Source: Paracoccaceae bacterium
GTDB taxonomy: Bacteria; Pseudomonadota; Alphaproteobacteria; Rhodobacterales; Rhodobacteraceae
NCBI GenBank assembly: GCA_025458385.1
Contig: JALOSO010000006.1
Location: 1-32,125, forward strand
DNA: 32,125 nucleotides
Direction: 5' to 3'
The position numbers and the translations under genes were made by a program. The notes beneath the pieces were generated by a model. That model searched no databases, was not told the origin of the DNA, and saw only the letters and a list, made by a program, of their open reading frames with translations. This document shows positions 19,088 to 27,272 of this stretch, piece after piece (the first letter of the stretch is position 1; each line of letters opens with the position of its first letter).

Positions 19088-19105
19088 GTTATGTTATAAG
19101 ATAAC
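19088..19105. promoter_or_regulatory. Candidate Zur (zinc uptake regulator) operator
   Basis: GTTATGTTATAAGATAAC, near-perfect palindrome (one mismatched symmetric pair), 18 bp upstream of the CobW/ZNG GTPase ATG; resembles the alphaproteobacterial Zur box GTTATGTTATAACATAAC. Overlaps a possible promoter (TTGCGG 19067-19072, 17-bp spacer, TATGTT 19090-19095). Confidence 0.65.
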
Positions 19106-19123
19106 GTAAATGGAGCCATCCCC

Positions 19124-20326
19124 ATGCAAGACACCCGCCTTCCCGTCACCGTCCTTTCCGGCTTTCTGGGGGCAGGGAAAACCACGCTTCTGAACCATAT
19201 CCTGAACAACCGCGAAGGCCGCCGGGTGGCGGTGATCGTGAATGACATGTCGGAAGTGAACATTGACGCCGACCTGATCCGTGAAGGCACGGAACTGTCC
19301 CGCGCCGAGGAAAAGCTGGTGGAAATGACCAACGGCTGCATTTGCTGCACCCTGCGCGATGATCTGTTGGCCGAGGTGCGCAGGCTGGCAAGCGAAGGGC
19401 GGTTTGACTATCTGCTGATCGAAAGCACGGGGATTGCAGAACCCCTGCCGGTGGCGGCAACCTTTGACTTCCGGGATGAGGCTGGCGAAAGCCTGTCAGA
19501 TGTGGCGCGGCTGGATACGATGGTAACGGTGGTTGATGCGATCAACCTTTTGCGTGATTTCTCCAGCCATGACTTTCTGGCAGATCGCGGTGAGGCGCTG
19601 GAGGGGGACGAGCGCACACTGGTCAACCTGCTGACGGAACAGATCGAATTTGCCAATGTCGTGGTGCTGAACAAAGTGCGCGATGCGGGGCCGGATGCGG
19701 TGGCGGCAGCACACAAGATCATCGCGGCGCTGAACCCGGACGCGCGGGTGATCGAGGCGGATCATTCGGTGGTGCCAGCCGATGCGCTGTTTGACACAGG
19801 GTTGTTCGACTTTGACCGGGCCAGTGAACACCCGCTTTGGGCCAAGGAATTGTATGGCTTTGCCCACCATACGCCGGAAACCGAGGAATACGGCATCACC
19901 TCCTTTGTTTACCGCGCGCGTGCGCCCTTTCATCCGGCGCGCATTCACCGCGTGCTGAACGGTGATCTGCCGGGGGTGATCCGGGCCAAGGGGCATTTCT
20001 GGCTGGCCTCGCGCCCCAACTGGGTGGCGGAATTTTCGCTGGCGGGGGCCGTGTCATCTGTCACGCCCTTGGGGGGCTGGTGGGCAAGCGTGCCAAAGGA
20101 CCGCTGGCCGACGCACCCGGATTCGCTGGCCGAAGTGGCGGGGAAATGGGCAGAACCCTGGGGCGACCGGCGGCAAGAGATTGTGTTCATCGGGCACGGT
20201 ATGGATGAACGCGCCTTGCGCGCCGCATTGGACAATGCGCTGATCCAGACCGCCGATTTCACCCCCGACGCTTGGCGCAACCTGCCGGACCCTTTCCCTG
20301 AATGGCGGCGCAAGCAGGCGGCATAA
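19124..20326 (+). CDS. CobW/COG0523 (ZNG/ZagA-type) GTPase, putative zinc metallochaperone
   Basis: [17 protein letters not shown] Walker [14 protein letters not shown] (GCxCC metal-binding motif); [13 protein letters not shown]; CobW C-terminal domain. Confidence 0.93.
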   Translation: MQDTRLPVTVLSGFLGAGKTTLLNHILNNREGRRVAVIVNDMSEVNIDADLIREGTELSRAEEKLVEMTNGCICCTLRDDLLAEVRRLASEGRFDYLLIESTGIAEPLPVAATFDFRDEAGESLSDVARLDTMVTVVDAINLLRDFSSHDFLADRGEALEGDERTLVNLLTEQIEFANVVVLNKVRDAGPDAVAAAHKIIAALNPDARVIEADHSVVPADALFDTGLFDFDRASEHPLWAKELYGFAHHTPETEEYGITSFVYRARAPFHPARIHRVLNGDLPGVIRAKGHFWLASRPNWVAEFSLAGAVSSVTPLGGWWASVPKDRWPTHPDSLAEVAGKWAEPWGDRRQEIVFIGHGMDERALRAALDNALIQTADFTPDAWRNLPDPFPEWRRKQAA

Positions 20327-20574
20327 TGGGCAACCTTTCCTCATCCCGCGCGCAATGGCGGCGCGGCAACCCGATGGCCGCGCATGACCGTTTGCCTGCC
20401 GATCTGCGCCGCTGGATGATTCACGCAGCCTTGCCATGGAGTGCGGAATCAGCGCTGCGCCTGTGGACGCGGGCGTTGCGCGAAACAGGCTGCAAAGAGG
20501 CGGCGCTTGCGCGGCTGACAGCAGCAGAGCAGCGCACGCTGGCGCGTGATCGGGCAAGTTCAATCTTCGATTAA
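20326..20574 (+). CDS. Small DUF6525-like protein
   Basis: [51 protein letters not shown]...; ATG overlaps the upstream TAA (TAATG), implying translational coupling. Confidence 0.75.
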   Translation: MGNLSSSRAQWRRGNPMAAHDRLPADLRRWMIHAALPWSAESALRLWTRALRETGCKEAALARLTAAEQRTLARDRASSIFD

Positions 20575-20719
20575 ACCTGCATTACTTCGAAGCAATCTCT
20601 GTTACTTACTTAAACTGACGAAGATATGTGCGCCATGCGCCCCCGCGCCACCCATCTTTGCCAGCACCTTTCAATGCGTTTGCGGCATAACCCTGCCAGT
20701 TTCAGCAAAGGGGTTTGCC

Positions 20720-22021
20720 ATGCGTGTCGTGATCCTTGGTGCCGGTGTGATCGGTGTGACGTCTGCTTGGTATCTGGCGCAGGCGGGCCATGAGGTCACG
20801 GTGATCGACCGCCAGCCCGGCCCGGCGCTGGAAACCAGCTTTGCCAATGCCGGCGAAATCAGCCCTGGCTATGCCAGCCCCTGGGCCGCCCCCGGCATTC
20901 CGATGAAGGCCATCAAATGGCTGTTCATGCACCACGCGCCGCTGATCATCAACGCGCGTCCGGACCCGGCAAAGATCCAATGGGTCGCGCGGATGCTGAT
21001 GAACTGCACGTCAAGCGCCTATGCCATCAACAAATCCCGCATGGTCCGCCTTGCCGAATATTCCCGCGATTGCATGATGCAGTTGCGGGCAGATACGGGC
21101 ATTTCCTATGACGAACGCACGCAAGGCACCTTGCAGCTGTTCCGGACGCAAAAGCAGGTGGATGCAGCGGCAAAGGATATCAAGGTGCTAAAGGCGGATG
21201 GTGTGCCGTTCGAGGTGCTTGATGCGGCGGGTTGCGTGGCGGCGGAACCGGGGCTTGCGCCTTCGCTGGGCAAGATCGCCGGGGGCCTGCGCCTGCCGGG
21301 GGATGAAACCGGCGATTGCTTCAAGTTCACGAACCGGCTGGCGGATATGGCGCAGGCGGCAGGCGTGACCTTCCGTTATGGCGTGGGGATTGACCGGCTG
21401 GAACGGCAGGGCGACCGGATCGTAGCCGTGCACACCACGGCAGGCCGGATCGAAGGCGACAGTTTCGTGCTGGCCATGGGCAGCTACTCGCCCGCCTTTG
21501 CACGGGAATTCGGCATGCGCCTGCCCGTTTACCCGGTCAAAGGCTATTCGATCACCGTGCCGATTGTGGACGCAGCGCGCGCGCCGGTTTCCACCGTCAT
21601 GGATGAAACCTACAAGATCGCGATTACCCGGCTGGGTGACCGGATCCGCGTGGGCGGGATGGCGGAAATCAGTGGCTTTAACAACACCTTGCACGAACGC
21701 CGCAAGGCAACATTGCAGCATTCCGTCGAAGACCTGTTCGGCGGTGCGGCCGACCAAAGCCGCGCAACATTCTGGAGCGGCCTGCGCCCGATGACACCCG
21801 ATGGCACGCCGATCGTCGGGCGGTCAACGGTAGCAAACCTGTTCCTGAACACCGGGCATGGCACCTTGGGCTGGACCATGGCCGCAGGGTCGGGCCGGGT
21901 GCTGGCCGACATGATTTCAGGCCGCGTGGCCGAAATTGAAACCGGCGATCTGGGCTATGCGCGCTATCAGCGGCGCGGGCGGCGTATGGCTGCGGCCACA
22001 CTGCACCCGGCCAGGGCGTAA
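20720..22021 (+). CDS. dadA: D-amino acid dehydrogenase small subunit
   Basis: [70 protein letters not shown]-terminal [17 protein letters not shown]. Confidence 0.94.
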   Translation: MRVVILGAGVIGVTSAWYLAQAGHEVTVIDRQPGPALETSFANAGEISPGYASPWAAPGIPMKAIKWLFMHHAPLIINARPDPAKIQWVARMLMNCTSSAYAINKSRMVRLAEYSRDCMMQLRADTGISYDERTQGTLQLFRTQKQVDAAAKDIKVLKADGVPFEVLDAAGCVAAEPGLAPSLGKIAGGLRLPGDETGDCFKFTNRLADMAQAAGVTFRYGVGIDRLERQGDRIVAVHTTAGRIEGDSFVLAMGSYSPAFAREFGMRLPVYPVKGYSITVPIVDAARAPVSTVMDETYKIAITRLGDRIRVGGMAEISGFNNTLHERRKATLQHSVEDLFGGAADQSRATFWSGLRPMTPDGTPIVGRSTVANLFLNTGHGTLGWTMAAGSGRVLADMISGRVAEIETGDLGYARYQRRGRRMAAATLHPARA

Positions 22022-22065
22022 CGCTTCGCGAAACCCCTTGATCTGATGCGATGAATGGTCAAGCT

Positions 22066-22093
22066 GGCGGGGTCGGTCATACCCCGCCTTTTT
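22066..22093 (+). terminator. Rho-independent terminator of dadA
   Basis: GGCGGGGT-CGGTCAT-ACCCCGCC-TTTTT. Confidence 0.82.
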
Positions 22094-22111
22094 GAAAGTC
22101 GGCTTCATATC

Positions 22112-23104
22112 ATGCGTATTCTCCATGTGCTCACCGCCGCTGCCGTCGGCTGTATCAGTCCGCTTGCCACTTTCGCCCAAGACTGCCCCGTCATCGAAGG
22201 TTTCGGTGATATCGCGGGCCTGCCGGTTTATCAGGGGGCCTGCCTGTTTGGTGCCGCAGATGCGGGTTTTGCCGCATTCGCCCTGCCCATCGGCCCCATG
22301 AAGGCTGGCGCGCCCGCCGAGGTCCTGCCGCTTGAAGGTCAGGCGCAGCGCCGCCTTTACGTGGCCCCCGCTGGCGTCAGCGCCTTTGATCTGTTCAGCA
22401 ATTACCGCAATGCCCTGACCGACGCCGGCTATCAGACCCTGTTCGAATGCGTCGCCCGCGCCTGTGGCAGCAACAATGCCCTGCTTGGCAAGCAGGTCAT
22501 CTACGGCCCCGACCGCAAGCTGGAAAATCTTGGGCAGGCGTCGGAATTTGCCCTGTATATTCAGGATGATGAGCATTTTCTGGCCGCCGTTTCGCCCGAT
22601 GGCGCCCGCCATGTGGCCGTTTACGTGGCACAAAATCAGGAGGGGGCCATCACAGGGCAGGCCGCCGGGCGCGCTGCCGTGCATATCGATGTGATCACGG
22701 CGGATCAGTTGCAGGACAACATGATCGATGCCGCCGCCATGGCCAAAGGCATTACCGAAGATGGCCGTATCGCGCTCGACAATGTCTATTTCGACTTTGG
22801 CACCGCCACCCTGACACCCGAAGCAGCGCCCGCGCTGGCCGAAATGGTCAAACTGATGGGCGATAACCCCGCGCTCAAAGTCTATATCGTCGGCCATACC
22901 GATTGGGTCGGCGATGCGGGCGCGAACCAGACCCTGTCAACCCGACGCGCGCAGGCCGTCGTGGATGCACTGGTCGCCGCAGGCGTTGATGGCGCACGGC
23001 TGGGGGCCGCAGGCATGGGCATGTTCGCCCCGCGCGCCAGCAATGCCACCGACGCAGGCCGCGCGCTGAACCGCCGGGTGGAACTGGTCGAACGGCCAGA
23101 TTAG
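22112..23104 (+). CDS. OmpA-family protein with signal peptide
   Basis: Signal peptide MRILHVLTAAAVGCISPLATFA-QD; C-terminal OmpA domain VYFDFGTATLTPEAAPALAEMVKLMGDNPALKVYIVGHTDWVGD...LSTRRAQAVVDAL...NRRVEL. Confidence 0.88.
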   Translation: MRILHVLTAAAVGCISPLATFAQDCPVIEGFGDIAGLPVYQGACLFGAADAGFAAFALPIGPMKAGAPAEVLPLEGQAQRRLYVAPAGVSAFDLFSNYRNALTDAGYQTLFECVARACGSNNALLGKQVIYGPDRKLENLGQASEFALYIQDDEHFLAAVSPDGARHVAVYVAQNQEGAITGQAAGRAAVHIDVITADQLQDNMIDAAAMAKGITEDGRIALDNVYFDFGTATLTPEAAPALAEMVKLMGDNPALKVYIVGHTDWVGDAGANQTLSTRRAQAVVDALVAAGVDGARLGAAGMGMFAPRASNATDAGRALNRRVELVERPD

Positions 23105-23130
23105 GCGCACTTGGCCGTCTTATCAGGCAT

Positions 23131-23201
23131 CGCTCATCCGACCCGCTGGTCACTCTTGGCTGTTTGACCAAGCGAAGAGTGACCGACGGGAACGATGAGC
23201 G
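23131..23201. repeat. Long imperfect inverted repeat between convergent genes
   Basis: Left arm CGCTCATCCGACCCGCTGGTCACTCTT (23131-23157) pairs with right arm AAGAGTGACCGACGGGAACGATGAGCG (23175-23201) with five mismatches over 27 bp. Confidence 0.85.
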
Positions 23202-23212
23202 CCCCCGCGTGA

Positions 23213-23869
23213 TTACTTCGGCGCCTTGGCAAAGCGCAGATAGGGCAGCCTGATATCCAGCGGCCCGAACCGCTCTGCCGCCTGATCGTTGTTCAGCGCC
23301 AGCGCCACAATCACATCCTGCCCCGGTTGCCAGTTTGCCGGCGTTGCCAAGGGCACGCCATCCGTTTGCTGCACCGCATCCAGCGCCCGCAAAATTTCTG
23401 CGAAATTCCGCCCCACCGACATCGGATAGGTCATCGTCAGGCGCACCTTCTTGTCCGGCCCGATGATGTAAACCGTCCGCACCGTCGCCGTATTCGCAGG
23501 CGTGCGCCCTTCCGTCGGCAGGTAATATTCCGCTGGCAGCATGTCATAGGCCTTGGCCACCGTCAGCGATGTATCATCAATGATCGGGAAATCGGCAGGC
23601 TGGCCTGCAAACGCCTCGATGTCACGCTTCCACTTTTCATGGTCTGACACGCCGTCAACCGACACGCCGATCACCTTGGTCTTGCGTTTCGTCCATTCCG
23701 CGGCCAGCTGCGCCACTGCGCCGAATTCCGTGGTGCAAACCGGCGTGAAATCGCGCGGGTGGCTGAAGATGATGCCATAGCTGTCGCCCAGCCATTCGTG
23801 AAAGCGGATGGTGCCAGCCGTGCTGTCGGCCGTGAAATCGGGGGCAATGTCATTGATACGGATCGACAT
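23213..23869 (-). CDS. 1-Cys peroxiredoxin (Prx6/AhpC-TSA family)
   Basis: IIFSHPRDFTPVCTTEFGAVAQLAAEW; VIGVSVDGVSDHEKWKRDI; C-terminal 1-Cys Prx domain. Confidence 0.94.
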   Translation of the reverse strand: MSIRINDIAPDFTADSTAGTIRFHEWLGDSYGIIFSHPRDFTPVCTTEFGAVAQLAAEWTKRKTKVIGVSVDGVSDHEKWKRDIEAFAGQPADFPIIDDTSLTVAKAYDMLPAEYYLPTEGRTPANTATVRTVYIIGPDKKVRLTMTYPMSVGRNFAEILRALDAVQQTDGVPLATPANWQPGQDVIVALALNNDQAAERFGPLDIRLPYLRFAKAPK

Positions 23870-23955
23870 GATCTGTCCTTTGCAATTGGTCTGGCATCAA
23901 TCTAATCGACGCAGAACAAAGTTTCATCCCCCAGCCGGCATCCCCGCCTGAAAAG

Positions 23956-23993
23956 AAACACTGTTCTGAAAAATCGGCTCAGAACAGCCGTTT
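23956..23993 (-). terminator. Probable intrinsic terminator of the glycosyltransferase gene
   Basis: On the minus strand CTGTTCTGA-GCCGATTTT-TCAGAACAG (perfect 9-bp stem, extended by AAAC/GTTT) followed by a T-rich GTTTCTTTT. Confidence 0.65.
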
Positions 23994-24012
23994 CATTCTG
24001 ATCCGCTGCATT

Positions 24013-24912
24013 TCACAGGTGCGCAATCCGTGCCAGATATTCAATCGCGGCACGGTCTTCCACCTCACCCGCCTCGATCGCTGCCACCTTGCGCATCACA
24101 CGGCGCAGATGGTCGGCATCGGGCGTGGTCAGGTTCGGCCCGCGCGCGATCTTGGCCTGCAATTCGGCCGTTGACCGCGTGTAATAATGGTTCAGCTGAA
24201 CATGCGCCGCCGAATAGAACGCCGGGCTTTCCCGCGCCGTCAGGCTGAATGACACGCCCAGATCATTGCAACTGTCCGTGCGCCCATCCACCCACATTTC
24301 ATGCACCTTCAGCGCCGTCACGTGGCAAGGGTCCACGATCATCTTGAAATTGCGCAGGCCCTTGGCTTTGCTCATCGGGTCCGGGTTGCGGCGCGTGTAG
24401 TTGGCAATCACCCCGCCCTCCGGTGGCACGTCATGGCCGTTGCGCCCGAACATATGCCAGGGCAGGCTCAGGCTGCGGCAATGGTCCAGATGCGCAAGCG
24501 CCGCCGGCAGGCTGGCGGCCTGTTTCGGCACAAGGAATTCATCCACGTCAATGAACGCCATCCAGCGAAAGCTGCTGCCGAAATTCCGCACCGCATGCCC
24601 ATAGGCCAGCACCTGATTATGTATCTCGTGCCCGCGCCGTGCATCGCGGAATTTCTGGTTCCAAGGCACAACAGTCAGCCTGTCGGCCAACACTTCACGC
24701 AGGATCGGCATGGTGTGATCGGTGCAGCCATTGTCATAAACGAAAAAGGCCGCCACGCCCGCGCCTGCGTGAAACCGCGCCCATTCCGCGATATGCGCCG
24801 CCTCATCCCGCACGATCAGCACAATGGCGATACCATGCCGGTCCGGTGCCGCTTTTGGCGGGTCAATCCCGATGCGGGTGATGCTAAGGCTGCGTTGAAG
24901 AAAACCGAACAT
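24013..24912 (-). CDS. Glycosyltransferase family 2-like / GT92-like protein
   Basis: IAIVLIVRDEAAHIAEWARFHAGAGVAAFFVYDNGCTDHTMPILREV...WMAFIDVDEFLVP. ATG at 24912 (MFGFLQRSLS) is preferred because the longer ORF overlaps the divergent ALDH start. Confidence 0.82.
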   Translation of the reverse strand: MFGFLQRSLSITRIGIDPPKAAPDRHGIAIVLIVRDEAAHIAEWARFHAGAGVAAFFVYDNGCTDHTMPILREVLADRLTVVPWNQKFRDARRGHEIHNQVLAYGHAVRNFGSSFRWMAFIDVDEFLVPKQAASLPAALAHLDHCRSLSLPWHMFGRNGHDVPPEGGVIANYTRRNPDPMSKAKGLRNFKMIVDPCHVTALKVHEMWVDGRTDSCNDLGVSFSLTARESPAFYSAAHVQLNHYYTRSTAELQAKIARGPNLTTPDADHLRRVMRKVAAIEAGEVEDRAAIEYLARIAHL

Positions 24913-25000
24913 GCCACGTGTTAGCACCGGAATGCGCCACGGCAAAGGGTTGCGGCTGGCAGGACCGGGTGACAGAACATGATCAACTGGTAAGGAGCGC

Positions 25001-26461
25001 ATGATGATCGAACGCCGCGAATTCTATATCAACGGGCAATGGGTCGCTCCTTTGGCCCCCCGCGATTGCGCGGTGATCGATCCCTCAACCGAAGACACCT
25101 GCGCCATCATATCGCTGGGCTCTGCCGCCGATGCCGACCGTGCCGTTGCCGCCGCCCGCGCCGCCTTTCCCGCATGGGCCGCCACCCCGCCCGCCGAACG
25201 GCGCGCGGCCGTGGTGCGCATTCTTGAACAGTATGAGGCACGCAAGGAAGACCTCGCCCGCGCCATCAGCCTTGAAATGGGCTCGCCCATTGACCACGCC
25301 CGCGGATCACAGGCCCCCTGCCTGCCCTGGCATGCAAACAACTTTCTGACGGCCTTTGACCAAATCGAATGGGTCCGCCCGCTTGGCCCCCATGCCCCGA
25401 ACGACCGCATCGCCCTAGAGCCGATCGGCGTCGTTGGCCTGATTACCCCGTGGAACTGGCCGATGAACCAGATCGCGCTCAAGGCCATTCCCGCCATTCT
25501 TGCCGGTTGCACCTGCGTGCTGAAACCCTCCGAGGAAAGCCCGCTGAACGCGATGATCTTTGCCGAATTCTGCCACGATGCGGGCCTGCCCCCCGGCGTC
25601 TTCAACCTGGTCAACGGTGACGGTGCGGGCGTCGGCGCGCGCCTCTCTGCCCACCCCGATGTCGAAATGATTTCCTTCACCGGCTCTACCCGCGCAGGCC
25701 GCGCCATCTCTGTCGCTGCCGCCGAAACGCTCAAGCGCGTCACGCTGGAACTGGGCGGCAAGGGTGCCAACGTCATCTTCGCCGATGCTGACGCGCGCGC
25801 CGTTGAACGCGGCGTGCGGCACATGATGGATAACACCGGCCAATCCTGCAACGCGCCCAGCCGCATGCTGATTGAACGCCCCTTCTATGACCGCGCCGTG
25901 CAGATCGCCGCCGAGGTGGCCGCAAGCATCAAGGTTGGCTCTGCGCATGAGGCTGGCCCGCACATGGGCCCCGTGGTGAACAAACGCCAGTGGGACCAGA
26001 TCCAGGGCTATATCCAAAAGGGCATCGACGAAGGCGCGCGTCTGGTAGCCGGTGGCCTTGGCCTGCCGGAAGGGTTCAACAAGGGCTACTACATCCGCCC
26101 TACCGTCTTTGCCGATGTGACCCCCGGCATGACCATCGAACGCGAGGAAATCTTTGGCCCCGTGCTGTGCATGATCCCCTTTGATTCCGAAGCCGACGCC
26201 ATCCAGATCGCCAACGATACGCCCTATGGCCTGTGCAATTACGTGCAAACGCAGGACGGCGCCAAACGCAACCGCATGGCCCTCGCGCTCAAGGCTGGCA
26301 TGGTGCAGATGAACGGCAAAAGCCGCGGCGCAGGCTCGCCCTTTGGCGGGGTCAAACAATCCGGCCGCGCGCGCGAAGGCGGCATCTGGGGGCTGGAGGA
26401 ATTTCTGGAGGTCAAGGCGATTTCCGGCTGGGATTCCGCGCAGGACATGGCGGCGGAATGA
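25001..26461 (+). CDS. NAD(P)-dependent aldehyde dehydrogenase family protein
   Basis: GLITPWNWPMNQIALKAIPAILAGCTCVLKPSE, FTGSTRAGRAI, LELGGKGANVIF, NTGQSCNAPSR (catalytic Cys). Confidence 0.95.
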   Translation: MMIERREFYINGQWVAPLAPRDCAVIDPSTEDTCAIISLGSAADADRAVAAARAAFPAWAATPPAERRAAVVRILEQYEARKEDLARAISLEMGSPIDHARGSQAPCLPWHANNFLTAFDQIEWVRPLGPHAPNDRIALEPIGVVGLITPWNWPMNQIALKAIPAILAGCTCVLKPSEESPLNAMIFAEFCHDAGLPPGVFNLVNGDGAGVGARLSAHPDVEMISFTGSTRAGRAISVAAAETLKRVTLELGGKGANVIFADADARAVERGVRHMMDNTGQSCNAPSRMLIERPFYDRAVQIAAEVAASIKVGSAHEAGPHMGPVVNKRQWDQIQGYIQKGIDEGARLVAGGLGLPEGFNKGYYIRPTVFADVTPGMTIEREEIFGPVLCMIPFDSEADAIQIANDTPYGLCNYVQTQDGAKRNRMALALKAGMVQMNGKSRGAGSPFGGVKQSGRAREGGIWGLEEFLEVKAISGWDSAQDMAAE

Positions 26462-27189
26462 GGGTTGCCGTCATCTCGGACGTGCATGGCAATGCCGACG
26501 CCTTGGCCGCAGTGCTGGCTGATATCCGCAATCATGCACCGGATATCACGCTGAACCTCGGCGATTGTCTGTCGGGCCCGCTTGAGGCTGAACGCACCGC
26601 CGAAATGCTGCAAACCGCCAACATCACCGCCACGGTCCGCGGCAACCATGATCGTTATCTCTGCGACCCCGCCCTGGGTGATGAATGGGACAGACACGCC
26701 CTGCCGCAGCTTTCCAAAGCCACGCTCGACTGGCTTGCAAACCTGCCTGCGAAGGTCGTCCTTGAAACCATCTTTGCCTGCCACGCCACCCCGCAAAACG
26801 ATGAAACCTACTGGATCGAGGCGCATACCGCCGATGGCACCCCCCGTCGCGCCACGCTTGGCGCCATCACCGCCAAAGCCGAAGGCATTTCCCAAACCCT
26901 CTTGCTTTGCGGTCACACCCATGTCGCCCGCTCGGTCCGCCTTCCTGATGGCCGCCTCATCCTGAACCCCGGTTCCGTCGGTTGCCCCGGCTATACCGAC
27001 AGCGGCGTTGCAGGTCGGCATGTCTTTGCAGGTTCGCCCTTTGCCAGCTACGCCCTGCTTGACCACACGCTTGGCCAATGGGCCATCACCCAACGCATAT
27101 TGCCCTATGATACCTCGCGCGTCGTCGCCATGGCCCAAGCCGCTGGCTACCCCGATTGGGTCGCCGCCCTTTCCACCGGCTGGATTTGA
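26458..27189 (+). CDS. Calcineurin-like metallophosphoesterase (YfcE/MJ0936-like)
   Basis: MRVAVISDVHGNADALAAVL, LNLGDCLSGP, RGNHD, LLCGHTHVARSV, LNPGSVGCPG; ATG overlaps the ALDH stop. Confidence 0.92.
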   Translation: MRVAVISDVHGNADALAAVLADIRNHAPDITLNLGDCLSGPLEAERTAEMLQTANITATVRGNHDRYLCDPALGDEWDRHALPQLSKATLDWLANLPAKVVLETIFACHATPQNDETYWIEAHTADGTPRRATLGAITAKAEGISQTLLLCGHTHVARSVRLPDGRLILNPGSVGCPGYTDSGVAGRHVFAGSPFASYALLDHTLGQWAITQRILPYDTSRVVAMAQAAGYPDWVAALSTGWI

Positions 27190-27272
27190 CGCTTTTCGCC
27201 CATCAGCAGTCGCCCTGCAGGATCACTTCTTCGCCCTTCCCTCCGCTAGGCTGACGCGAAAGCGAGGCCAAG

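Noticed and set aside
21917-22897. 326-aa minus-strand ORF antisense to dadA end and the OmpA-like gene
   Set aside because: Shadow ORF over a well-supported OmpA-family gene and an intrinsic terminator.
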